A DNA stretch of 64,000 bases, taken from assembly GCF_029894125.1 (NCBI RefSeq), contig NZ_JARXYZ010000002.1, positions 310,001 through 374,000 of the forward strand, read 5' to 3'. This document shows positions 19,930 through 27,121 of the stretch, piece after piece; the stretch's first letter is position 1; each line of letters begins with the position of its first letter. A model generated the notes under the pieces. It was not told the DNA's origin and searched no databases. It was given only the letters and a program-made list of their open reading frames with translations. This DNA is from Kitasatospora sp. MAA19. Lineage in GTDB: Bacteria; Actinomycetota; Actinomycetes; Streptomycetales; Streptomycetaceae. The translations under genes and the position numbers were made by a program.

Positions 19930-20034
19930 TCAGACGTCCTCGTCAGGCGGGGTCGCGCGGAGGGCGGTGATGACGCCCAGGGCGACCGTGGCGATCGCCA
20001 GGGCGAGGAGGGCGGCGAAGGCGGCGGCGATCAC
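19930..20034 (-). CDS. 34-aa single-helix membrane peptide
   Basis: The GTG at 20034 overlaps the stop of the preceding ORF (GTGA, 20031-20034). The peptide is one uninterrupted hydrophobic helix, starting VIAAAFAALLALAIATVALG, with an acidic tail PPDEDV. The overlap argues for translation; the length is the main doubt. Function unknown. Confidence 0.45.
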   Translation of the reverse strand: MIAAAFAALLALAIATVALGVITALRATPPDEDV

Positions 20035-20321
20035 GAATCGCACCGGTCGGCGTCCCGGTCGGCGTCCCGGTCGGCGTCTCGTTCGGCGGCGAGGAGGAGG
20101 GAGAGGAGGTTGAGGAGGGTGGAGGCGGGGGCGGTGTTGAAGCGGACGAGGACGCGTCCGTCAATGGTGCGGTCGGTGGTGGCCGAGGGCCAGATGAGGC
20201 CGAACTTGCGGCCGCGCTCGTCGACTTCGGCGAGGAGCGTGCGGATGTGGTCGTCGGTGTAGTACCGGATCCGGGGGTCGGTCGGCAGCATGGGGCGGCG
20301 GCGCGGGAGGGGGAGGGCCAT
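20031..20321 (-). CDS. Hypothetical 96-aa protein with C-terminal Arg-Asp-Ala-Asp repeats
   Basis: The ATG at 20321 shares a base with the stop of the ATP-binding protein gene (TGATG), so it is probably coupled to it. After a basic N-terminus the sequence IRYYTDDHIRTLLAEVDERG and DGRVLVRFN looks like a small alpha/beta domain. It ends in a leucine-rich helix and three exact RDAD units from a 12-base tandem repeat. No family recognised. It belongs to the minus-strand operon of the regulatory triad. Confidence 0.6.
   Translation of the reverse strand: MALPLPRRRPMLPTDPRIRYYTDDHIRTLLAEVDERGRKFGLIWPSATTDRTIDGRVLVRFNTAPASTLLNLLSLLLAAERDADRDADRDADRCDS
20043..20078. repeat. Three perfect 12-bp tandem repeats
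   Basis: The unit ccggtcggcgtc occurs three times without mismatch and encodes the Arg-Asp-Ala-Asp repeats of the 96-residue protein. An imperfect fourth unit follows. Copy number is likely to vary between strains. Confidence 0.9.
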
Positions 20322-20680
20322 CAGGCGGCGTCCAGCTCGAACCAAACCATTTTGCCGCGTTCCTGGGGGTCCACGCCCCAGCGGTGGGTGAGGCCTTCGA
20401 CGAGCTGGAGGCCCCGGCCGGCCTGGGCGAGGAGTGCCGGCTGCTGCTTCTCGGGGAGGCCGGGGCTCTCATCGCTGACGGACACCCGGAGGGTGGGACC
20501 GACGGCGAGGATGAGGACGACCGGCGCGGGGGTCTCGCCGTGCCGCCAGGCGTTCACGAGCAGTTCGGCGAGCGCGAGTTCGGCGTCGAAGATGACGGAG
20601 GGCGGCCACCCGCAACGACACATCGCGTCCCGGAGGGACTGGCGGGCGATGGCGAGCGAGGGCGTGTTGAGGTGACGCAT
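20321..20680 (-). CDS. ATP-binding protein, RsbW-like HATPase (WhiJ-type locus)
   Basis: 119 residues with the GHKL ATPase motifs: N box ELALAELLVNAWRHG, the G1 motif VSVSDESPGLP and a later AGRGLQLVEGL. It has no membrane or receiver domain. Such RsbW-like proteins in streptomycetes are typically clustered with an XRE/DUF5753 regulator and a DUF397 protein, exactly as here, and are thought to act in developmental or antibiotic regulation (WhiJ/AbaA-type loci). It is transcribed divergently from the regulator at 20884. Whether it is a kinase is unknown. Confidence 0.85.
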   Translation of the reverse strand: MRHLNTPSLAIARQSLRDAMCRCGWPPSVIFDAELALAELLVNAWRHGETPAPVVLILAVGPTLRVSVSDESPGLPEKQQPALLAQAGRGLQLVEGLTHRWGVDPQERGKMVWFELDAA

Positions 20681-20786
20681 GGGAGATCTCCCGAGGCGTG
20701 ATGGTGAAGGTTGCGCTACGGCGCGTGCCAGCAGGCGCTATTGACGATCCGTCGGATCGCTGTGACATCGACCATACAGCAGCGAC

Positions 20787-20798
20787 ATCACATGTGAT
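20787..20798. promoter_or_regulatory. Perfect 12-bp palindrome, candidate operator of the WhiJ-like regulator
   Basis: ATCACATGTGAT is an exact palindrome in the 203-base region between the divergent ATP-binding protein gene (start 20680) and the XRE regulator (start 20884). A position 86 bases before the regulator start fits an autoregulatory site. Binding is inferred only. Confidence 0.45.
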
Positions 20799-20883
20799 CC
20801 CAAATCCGGATAGGTTCATCCTCAAGTGGACCCCGCGCCCAGCAGCGCGGCAGACTTGGGACACATCGGCAAGGAAGGAACCA

Positions 20884-21732
20884 ATGCCGCCACGACTCAA
20901 TCCGACGCTCCGTCAACGCCGCATCGGCGCCGAGCTTCGGAAGATGCGCGAGGCCGCCGGACTGTCGACCACCAAGCTGAGCAGAGCGCTTGGCATCGAC
21001 AGGACTCAGGTCAGCCAGATGGAGTCAGCCAAGGTCGGTGTCAGTCCAGAGCGGCTCCGTTCCTTCGCCGCCGCCTGCAAGTGCATGAATCTGCCCCTGA
21101 TCGAAGCCTTGGAGTCCATGCTCCAGGACCGCTCCAAAGGTTGGTGGGAGGAGTATCGAGGAACCCTCCCTGACGGGTTCCTCGAAAACGCGGAGCTGGA
21201 GAAGACCTCTCACGAGCTCATGATCTGGGTCCTCACCCACATGCCGGGTCCCAGCCAGACCATCAGCTACGCCTCAGCAGTCTTCGGGCGAGTGATCCCT
21301 CCGATCCCTCGGCACGAGCTGGAGGCCCGCATCGCGTTCAGAATGCAGCGCAAGGCCGACCTTCGCCGCAATCCGAAGCCGCTGACTGCCTTCATCTACG
21401 AATCGGTACTGTGGACGAGGTTCGGCGGCACCCAGGTCCTCAAGGATCAACTCGCCACTTTGCTCGAAGACTCCGAGCTTCCCTGGATGACCATTCGAGT
21501 CGTTCCGTTCGACATCGAGACCTTTCCCGGTGCCGCCGAGAACCTCACCTATGCATTCGGCGCGATCCCTGACCTTGACACCGTCGAGCAGGAGTCCTCC
21601 CAGGGCCCCGAGTACCTCGATGCTGTCAGCGAGCTAACCAGCTACCGGCGCATCTTCGACCGCACCGAAGCAGCAGCGCTGAGTGAGGTCGAATCTCGCG
21701 ACTTGATTCGCAAGATCGCACGGAACCTATGA
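20884..21732 (+). CDS. XRE-family regulator with DUF5753 domain (WhiJ-like)
   Basis: 282 residues from ATG 20884, preceded by GGAAGGA. Residues ~10-65 form a helix-turn-helix (REAAGLSTTKLSRALGIDRT, QVSQMESAKVGVS). The rest, with GWWEEYRG, YASAVFGRVIPP, FIYESVLWTRFGG and WMTIRVVPF, is the DUF5753 ligand/partner domain. Codon use is visibly more relaxed than in neighbouring core genes, consistent with transfer. The DUF397 gene follows after 10 bases. By analogy with WhiJ, the small DUF397 protein probably modulates this DNA-binding protein. Confidence 0.9.
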   Translation: MPPRLNPTLRQRRIGAELRKMREAAGLSTTKLSRALGIDRTQVSQMESAKVGVSPERLRSFAAACKCMNLPLIEALESMLQDRSKGWWEEYRGTLPDGFLENAELEKTSHELMIWVLTHMPGPSQTISYASAVFGRVIPPIPRHELEARIAFRMQRKADLRRNPKPLTAFIYESVLWTRFGGTQVLKDQLATLLEDSELPWMTIRVVPFDIETFPGAAENLTYAFGAIPDLDTVEQESSQGPEYLDAVSELTSYRRIFDRTEAAALSEVESRDLIRKIARNL

Positions 21733-21742
21733 AAGGCCCGAC

Positions 21743-21934
21743 ATGACCGACACCGAGTGGCAGAAGTCTTCCTTCAGCGGCAACGTCGAGAACTGCGTCG
21801 AGGTCCGCAAGGCCGACAGACTGGTCGAACTCCGCGAGTCTGACGAGGGCCACCTCATCATCCGCACCGCCCCCGCCAACTTCGCCGCCTTCCTCCAAGC
21901 AGCCAAGGCCGGCGAATTCGACCACCACGCCTAA
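21743..21934 (+). CDS. DUF397 protein (WhiJ-locus partner)
   Basis: 63 residues. The family signature WQKSSFSGNVENCVEV and a strand-rich remainder ending FAAFLQAAKAGEFD identify DUF397. It is co-transcribed with the XRE regulator. Its present TAA stop (21932-21934) lies in the left end of an IS element. Removing both IS elements would leave GCC-TAG, so the protein appears full length and only the stop trinucleotide was affected. Confidence 0.9.
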   Translation: MTDTEWQKSSFSGNVENCVEVRKADRLVELRESDEGHLIIRTAPANFAAFLQAAKAGEFDHHA

Positions 21935-23530
21935 GCTTGGCGTTTTACCTCGCCGGTCACTCGACCTGCTGATCTGCGCTTCTTCCCGAGACAACGGAGG
22001 CGGCCGTTCTCCACGCTTCGAGATGTCGAGTCACGAAGCACGAGAGAACGGCCGCTGTGTATGAGTCTCCCTCTCGACCCGCCCGTAGGCGAGGCATTGG
22101 GCGTGTTGTCCCGCTTTCGGGTTGAGTTCTACGACTGTCTGTACACCCGTGCCGACGCGCTCTTCGAGCTGACGGACGCGGTGCTGTGCGCGGACGGGCC
22201 GGTGAAGACGCTGGTCGAGTTGTCGCTCGCCCTTGAGCACCGGCGTGGGCACGGTGCGATGTACCAGGCGCTGGACCGGGGCTGGCTGGAGCCGGCGCGG
22301 CTGCGTCGTACCCTGGCCGGCCTGCCGCTGCCACGGCTCGCGGACGGGCGCATCGGCCTGGCCGTGGACGTCTCCAACTGGCTCCGCCCCGACGCCCCGA
22401 CCAGCGACGAGCGACGAGCGACTGTTCTGCCACGTCTACGGCCGCGGCAGAAGCGCCGACCAGTTCGTCCCCGGCTGGCCGTACTCCTTCGTCGCCGCCC
22501 TGGAGTCCGGGCGTACGTCCTGGGTCGGGCTGCTGGACGCGGTCCGGCTGGGACCGGCCGACGACGCGACCGCCGTCACCGCGGCCCAACTGCGCGAGGT
22601 GGTCAACCGCATCATCGCGGCAGGCCACTGGCACCGGGGCGATCCGGACATCCTCATCGTGATGGACGCCGGCTACGACGTGACCCGCCTGGCCCACGTG
22701 CTCGCGGACCTTCCGGTCGAGGTGATCGGCCGACTGCGCTCGGACCGGGTCATGCTCCGCGACCCCGGCGAGCCCCGCTCCGGCCCCAGGGGCGGACGCC
22801 CGCGCCGACACGGCGGCGTCTTCACCTTCGCCAAACCCGACAGCTGGCACACCCCTGAAACGGCCACCAGCACGGACACCACCCGCTACGGAAAGGCCGA
22901 GGCCCGCGCGTGGGACCGGATGCACCAGCGCCTGCAAAAGCGCGGGCCGTGGCTCGACCACGAGGGCGAAATCCCTTTGGTTCACGGCACGTTGGTCCGC
23001 CTCAAGGTCGAGCACCTGCCCGGCGAGAGGGACGCGAAGCCGCTGTGGCTGTGGTCCTCCGCCACCGGCATCGACACCGAGCACCTGGACCGGATCTGGC
23101 GCACGTTCCTGCGCAGATTCGACCTTGAACACACCTTCAGGCTGATCAAGCAGACGCTCGGATGGACCGCCCCGAAGATCCGCCGCCCCGACACCGCGGA
23201 CTTATGGACCTGGCTGGTCATCGTCGCGCACACCCAGCTCCGCCTCGCCCGACCGCTCGCCGAAGACCTGCGCCGGCCCTGGGAGAAACCCGTACCGCCG
23301 AACAGGCTCACGCCCGCCCGGGTCCGACGCGGGTTCCGCAACATCCGCGCGAAGACGCCCTGCCCGGCAGCCGTGCCACAACCGACACACCCAGGCCCCG
23401 GCCGCCCACCCGGTACGAAGAATCGCAGGCCGGCGCCCCGTTACGACGTCGGGAAGACCGTCAAACGCGAACCCACGCTCGAAGCCCACCTCGCCAAGAT
23501 CGCAGCGGCAGCTTAAAAAATCAAGCTTAG
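21931..23530 (+). mobile_element. IS701-like insertion sequence with 9-bp perfect terminal inverted repeats
   Basis: CTAAGCTTG (21931-21939) is the exact inverse of CAAGCTTAG (23522-23530). The match continues imperfectly inward (TTTTA on both ends), giving about 14 of 17 positions. One transposase gene fills the element. The ends overlap the DUF397 stop on the left and the IS630-like element on the right. Exact target duplication cannot be fixed: CTAA at one side and TTAG at the other both fit the YTAR pattern known for IS701, but they are not identical. Family assignment is tentative. Confidence 0.75.
22061..23516 (+). pseudogene. IS701-like DDE transposase, frameshifted by a 7-bp duplication
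   Basis: About 482 residues if repaired. The first ~115 residues (through the DDE segment LAVDVSNWLRPDAPTSDER) are read from 22061. The rest (LFCHVYGRGRSADQFVPGWP onward, including ILIVMDAGYDV and FDLEHTFRLIKQTLGW) is in another frame. The cause is a direct duplication of GACGAGC at 22406-22412 and 22413-22419; deleting one copy restores a continuous frame. The gene is inactive as it stands. Confidence 0.88.
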
Positions 23531-23561
23531 TGGTCGGTTCCGGAGGTCCTTCGGGGGTTGA

Positions 23562-24731
23562 TCAGGCAGCCAGGGCGACGGAGGATTCTTCTTGTCGGTC
23601 GGCGGGTGTGTGTCGGTCGAGCCGGGCCAACAGATCGTCCAGGTCGGAGGTGGTGAACCTCCACTGGAACGGCTGTGCCGTGGCGTTGTAGCGGTCTTCG
23701 AATGCCCGGAGCCGGTCCCTGACCTGGGTCAGGTCGGTGAAGTCGTTGGGTCGGACGACCTTGCGCTGGACGACGGAGAAGTAGATCTCGATCTGGTTTA
23801 ACCAGGAGGCGTGCACGGGGGTGTGGACCATAACGGCGTTCGGAAACCTGCTGGCCAGGCGGTCGATAGCCCGCCGACCGCGGTGGGAGGAACCGTTGTC
23901 GACGACCCAGAAGACGCGTTACGCGCTGGCGTAGGGCTCGATGGTCATGACCTGCTCGACCAGATTCATGAACGGGACGATGCCGGTCCTGGGCTCGCAC
24001 CGGCCGAGGACCTTGGCCTGGTGGACGTCGTAGGCGGCGAGGTAGGCCAGCGCGCCGCCACGGCCGTACTCGTGGTTGACGCGCATCGCCCGGGCCCGGC
24101 CCGGGGCCAGGGTCGGGTGGCAGCGGCAGCGGGCCTGGACGGAGGTCTTCTCGTCGCTGGAGATCACGTACTCGCCCTCGCCCAGCGGGACACCATCGAA
24201 CGTGCGGGCGTAGAGGTCCAGGACACGCTGGGCCCTGGCGCGGAAGTCGGGGTCGCGGATGAAGATCCAGGACCGGTACTGCCAGGGCTTGAGCGCGTCC
24301 TCGCGCAGCCAGCGGCGCACCGTGGACGCGGAGATGCTGTCGGTGATCCCGCGCGCGGCCAGCTCGGCGGCCAGCTCAGGGCACGACCAGCGCGACAGCG
24401 GCACGCCGCTCTCGGCGGGTAACTGGCAGGCCAGCGCCTTGGCCTCGGCGACCTGCACGGGCGTGAAGCGGGCGGGGCGCCCGGAGCGCCTGCGGTCGGC
24501 CAGGGCCGGCAGCCCGCCGTCGGCGAATCGGCCGCGCCAGGCACGGACCGTGTCCAGGTGCAGGCCCGTCTCGCGGGCGATCCGCGCGTTGGAGCGCCCC
24601 CGCGCCGCGCGCAGGACGACCTGCGCGCGCATCCGCAGCCGGTACTCGGTCTTGTGGCCGTAGGCCATCTTCTTCAACCGCTCGCGCTCGGCAGCGGTCG
24701 GGAATATCGGGCGGGCCGGGGCAACGGGCAT
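23562..24731 (-). pseudogene. IS630-family transposase interrupted by an in-frame TAA
   Basis: From ATG 24731 the frame would encode 389 residues, but codon 271 is TAA (23919-23921). N-terminal helix-turn-helix domains (LKKMAYGHKTEYRLRMRAQ, IARETGLHLDTVRAWRGRF) precede the DDE core: Asp in ISSDEKTSV before the stop, Asp in VFWVVDNGSSHRG and Glu in WLNQIEIYFSVVQRK after it. The catalytic triad is thus split. The same stop occurs in the truncated copy at 26209, although the copies differ at other positions. Confidence 0.88.
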
Positions 24732-24817
24732 GGCAGGCGGGCCGATCGGGAGAAGTGGATCAGACGGGTCGCAGCCTGCCGCATCCGCTGCCGGGGCGAT
24801 CCGGCAGGATGGCGGCC

Positions 24818-25149
24818 ATGCCCACGATGCCGGAGTACACCCAGCTGTCACTCGCCCAGCGGCTGACCGAACACGCCCGCACCGCCTGGCCGCAACTGAC
24901 GGATCTGCACATCCGCCACCGCGGGCAGTTCGCCTACGTGGAAGGCGAACTGCCCGACGGCGAACGGGTCAAACTGATGCGCCTGCGCTACAGCGGCACC
25001 GCCAGCCGATGGGGGCTGGCTTCGCCCTCTACTACGCCAGCAGCGACCGCTACGAGGACTCCCTGCTACCTGCCGGCACCTTCATCGGCACCCCCGAAGA
25101 CGCCCTCGACTGCGCCTGCCAGCTCCACCTCGCCGGACCCGAACTCTGA
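24818..25149 (+). pseudogene. Passenger hypothetical gene inside the IS630-like element, frameshifted
   Basis: Reading from ATG 24818 gives MPTMPEYTQLSLAQRL and continues to RLRYSGTASRWG. The matching C-terminal half (FALYYASSDRYEDSLLPAGT to HLAGPEL, stop at 25149) is in a different frame. The shift is at the G-run and GGCTGGCT near 25011-25020. The combined product of about 105 residues resembles small proteins of unknown function found near mobile elements in streptomycetes (recollection, not a search). It is divergent from the transposase and lies inside the inverted repeats, so it would move with the element. Confidence 0.65.
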
Positions 25150-25255
25150 CCAAGCGGAAGACACTCCAGTGACTCCGGAGTCGACCACTTAGCGGCGGGG
25201 TCCGACAGCGGCGGGCGAAGGCTCCCGGGCCGCACTGTCAGGTCGTCAACTCCTC

Positions 25256-26137
25256 TTACCCTAGCCGCCTGCGACTCTGCACGACAAGGGCGACGATCTC
25301 CTCGGGCAGTTCGTCGTCCACCGCGATCCGGACCTCCGTCACCGTGCCGGGCCAGTCGGCGATCAGGTCGTTGCTCAGCGCGTCGTTCTCCATGGCGGCC
25401 ATGAGTTCGCCCGCCCGGACCGTCTGTCCGGGCACCACCAGGACCTCTGTCACACACCACGGGACGCCCATCTTGGGCGTCACTACGAACTCCACCGGCC
25501 CGAGCTCGCGCCAGACCGGGGGCGTCGGTGGCCCGCCGATTCGCTGCTCGACCAGGTCCAGAGCCATCCCGGTGCGTCGGGCGAAGTCGGAGTCGTCCGC
25601 GAGGTGCTCACGCAGCAACGGCCCGACCGCGCGGGCATCGCCCAGCCGGGCCAGCGTCTCCACCGCCTCGGACCGCATCGCAGGGTCCGCCAGGCACCCG
25701 ACGACGGCCTCCGTGTGCTCGGCGGACCCGTTCTCGGCCAGACCGAGCAACGCTCGGAGGCGGAACTCCGGGCTACCGGACCGCAGTTGGCGCTCCAGGA
25801 ACGGCAGCGTCCGCGGGTCCCTGACATACGCGAACGTCTCACGGGCCAGCAGCGATTCGAGCGAGGGGTCGTCCGCCAGCGCGTCGAACAACCCATCCGG
25901 GAAAGCCTCCGCCAGGAGAATCTGCAGCGAGGCGGGGCGCCGGTACTCGTCCCGGTCGCGGCTCACGATCTCCGCCAGGTCCCAGCTCTTCTCCGCCCGG
26001 CCCGCGAGCACGTCGAGGAGTCGGCGAAGGCTCACCGGTCCGGCAGCCACCAGGTCGTCCAGGGCGCCGCCGTCCCCGTGCATGTAGCGCGCGAGGAGGC
26101 TGTCGATCCCGTCGGTGGTCAAGTCCATGGAAGTCAT
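25256..26137 (-). CDS. HEAT-repeat protein with C-terminal biotinyl/lipoyl-like domain
   Basis: 293 residues. The first ~200 form HEAT-type helical repeats (FRLRALLGLAENGSAEHTEA, MRSEAVETLARLGDARAVGP). From about residue 215 the sequence switches to beta-rich: FVVTPKMGVPWCVTEVLVVP, GQTVRAGELMAAMENDA, then WPGTVTEVRIAVDDELPEE. This has the two-fold hammerhead pattern of biotinyl/lipoyl carriers. In the hairpin where lipoyl domains read ETDKA, this protein reads ENDAL, so the modifiable lysine appears to be alanine. Flanked by inverted IS630 copies. Function unknown. Confidence 0.7.
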   Translation of the reverse strand: MTSMDLTTDGIDSLLARYMHGDGGALDDLVAAGPVSLRRLLDVLAGRAEKSWDLAEIVSRDRDEYRRPASLQILLAEAFPDGLFDALADDPSLESLLARETFAYVRDPRTLPFLERQLRSGSPEFRLRALLGLAENGSAEHTEAVVGCLADPAMRSEAVETLARLGDARAVGPLLREHLADDSDFARRTGMALDLVEQRIGGPPTPPVWRELGPVEFVVTPKMGVPWCVTEVLVVPGQTVRAGELMAAMENDALSNDLIADWPGTVTEVRIAVDDELPEEIVALVVQSRRRLG

Positions 26138-26208
26138 CCGGCTTTCGGTGGATCAGCGGGTCGCGGTAGGTGTCCGGGCAGTCTCTCGCGGCCGCCCGAG
26201 TGTTCAAC

Positions 26209-26643
26209 CTGGTCGAGCAGGTCATGACCATCGAGCCCTACGCCAGCGCGTAACGCGTCTTCTGGGTCGTCGACAACGGTTCCTCCCACCGCGGCCAGCG
26301 GGCTATCGACCGCCTGGCCAGCAGGTTTCCGAACGCCGTCATGGTCCACACCCCCGTGCACGCCTCCTGGTTAAACCAGATCGAGATCTACTTCTCCGTC
26401 GTCCAGCGCAAGGTCGTCCGACCCAACGACTTCACCGACCTGACCCAGGTCAGGGACCGGCTCCGGGCATTCGAAGACCGCTACAACGCCACGGCACAGC
26501 CGTTCCAGTGGAGGTTCACCACCTCCGACCTGGACGATCTGTTGGCCCGGCTCGACCGACACACACCCGCCGACCGACAAGAAGAATCCTCCGTCGCCCT
26601 GGCTGCCTGATCAACCCCCGAAGGACCTCCGGAACCGACCACT
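26209..26643 (+). mobile_element. Truncated IS630-like element (copy B), inverted relative to copy A
   Basis: Sequence from about 26209 to 26643 matches the inverse of 23529-23965 almost perfectly; I saw three single-base differences (for example at the Arg-Gly/Ser-Gln positions after GSSHRG). It retains only the right half of the transposase and one terminal repeat, followed by TA. The 5' part is missing and replaced by unrelated sequence next to the HEAT/lipoyl-like gene. Confidence 0.9.
26212..26610 (+). pseudogene. 3' fragment of IS630-family transposase
   Basis: It encodes VEQVMTIEPYASA, then the same TAA as copy A, then RVFWVVDNGSSHRG and the terminal 89 residues beginning MVHTPVHASWLNQIE, identical in protein sequence to copy A. 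The N-terminal HTH and first catalytic Asp are absent, so no active enzyme is possible. Confidence 0.9.
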
Positions 26644-26672
26644 TAGGTTCCAGTGCAGTTGAGCACAAAAGG

Positions 26673-26696
26673 AGCCGAGGCCTTGAGGCCTCGGCT
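26673..26696. terminator. 10-bp perfect hairpin
   Basis: AGCCGAGGCC (26673-26682), loop TTGA, GGCCTCGGCT (26687-26696). It lies between the end of the truncated IS630 copy and the tRNA fragment. It looks like an intrinsic terminator, but no gene clearly uses it; it may have come from an integrated element. Confidence 0.5.
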
Positions 26697-26712
26697 GGCG
26701 GCACTACTTGGA

Positions 26713-26763
26713 GCACTTGACTGGGGGTCAAGGGGTCGCGGGTTCAAATCCTGTCGTCCCGAC
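26713..26763 (+). pseudogene. 3' part of a tRNA-Pro (GGG) gene, probable attachment-site remnant
   Basis: The segment starting GCACTTGACTGGGGGTCAAG contains an anticodon stem-loop with GGG, followed by a variable loop, a T-arm with GGTTCAAATCC and the acceptor 3' strand CGTCCCG plus A. The matching 5' acceptor strand CGGGACG and the D-arm are absent upstream; the preceding sequence is unrelated. A 3' tRNA fragment of this kind is what remains at one side of an integrase-mediated insertion. The intact copy is not in the window. Confidence 0.75.
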
Positions 26764-27121
26764 GTTAGAAGCCGTTGTCGTACCGATCACGGAGTCTGTC
26801 GATCGAACGGGGGTATCGTTCGGGTGACCGCGGAGCGGTAGGCGCATAGAGGCAGGGCCTCTTGGTAGCTCGTAGGTTGCGGAAGGCGGGGAGCCCAGCG
26901 CCGCTACCACCCACCGACACCGCCTAGCGCTTGCAGTGTTCGTCGGGCTCGTCGTCACGCTGCGGCTCCGGCCGGCGCAGTCGGAGGCAGTGCCGTTCCG
27001 GGGCCCGCTCCGGGCCCTCCAACCATGGCTCTTCTCAGAGAAGTTCGACGCGCGAAATCAGGGACTTGTCGGGGGTTCACCCGGATACAGCGCCCCACGC
27101 CAGTGGGAAAGAATCGCCGCC
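26764..27121. other. Intergenic region holding a decayed IS-end repeat
   Basis: Between the tRNA fragment and the secreted esterase gene I find no convincing coding sequence; the open frames present lack family features. It contains the first copy of the IS-end direct repeat (26808-26880). The esterase promoter is presumably within the last ~150 bases, but I cannot assign -35/-10 elements. Confidence 0.5.
26808..26880 (+). repeat. Direct repeat copy 1 (IS5-type element left end)
   Basis: Aligned without gaps to 28308-28380, exactly 1500 bases away. The most conserved core is AGGCAGGGCCTCTTGG; flanking positions match in roughly two thirds of cases. It bounds the secreted esterase gene on the left. 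Confidence 0.7.

Larger units (their letters stand above)
23529..25189 (-). mobile_element. IS630-like element with passenger gene (copy A)
   Basis: Left end AGTGGTCGGTTCCGGAG (23529-23545) matches the inverse of the right end 25173-25189 at 15 of 17 positions; TA follows the right end, as expected for IS630 insertion into TA. Inside are a transposase gene (minus strand) and a small divergent gene. Joining the outer flanks through one TA gives GCC-TA-G, recreating a TAG stop for DUF397, so the element appears to have entered that stop codon. The left TA is now TT, probably altered when the IS701-like element landed beside it. Confidence 0.8.

Noticed and set aside
15062..20113. A very long plus-strand open frame (over 1600 codons)
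   Set aside because: It is antisense to dnaE and the HEAT protein; its composition (Arg/Gly/Val/His-rich, no domains) is that of a high-GC shadow frame.
26653..26841. Short plus-strand open frame across the tRNA fragment
   Set aside because: It runs through a hairpin and tRNA sequence and has no coding character.
26936..27121. Upstream extension of the secreted esterase frame
   Set aside because: It would place a non-signal sequence before the clear Sec signal peptide starting at 27122.
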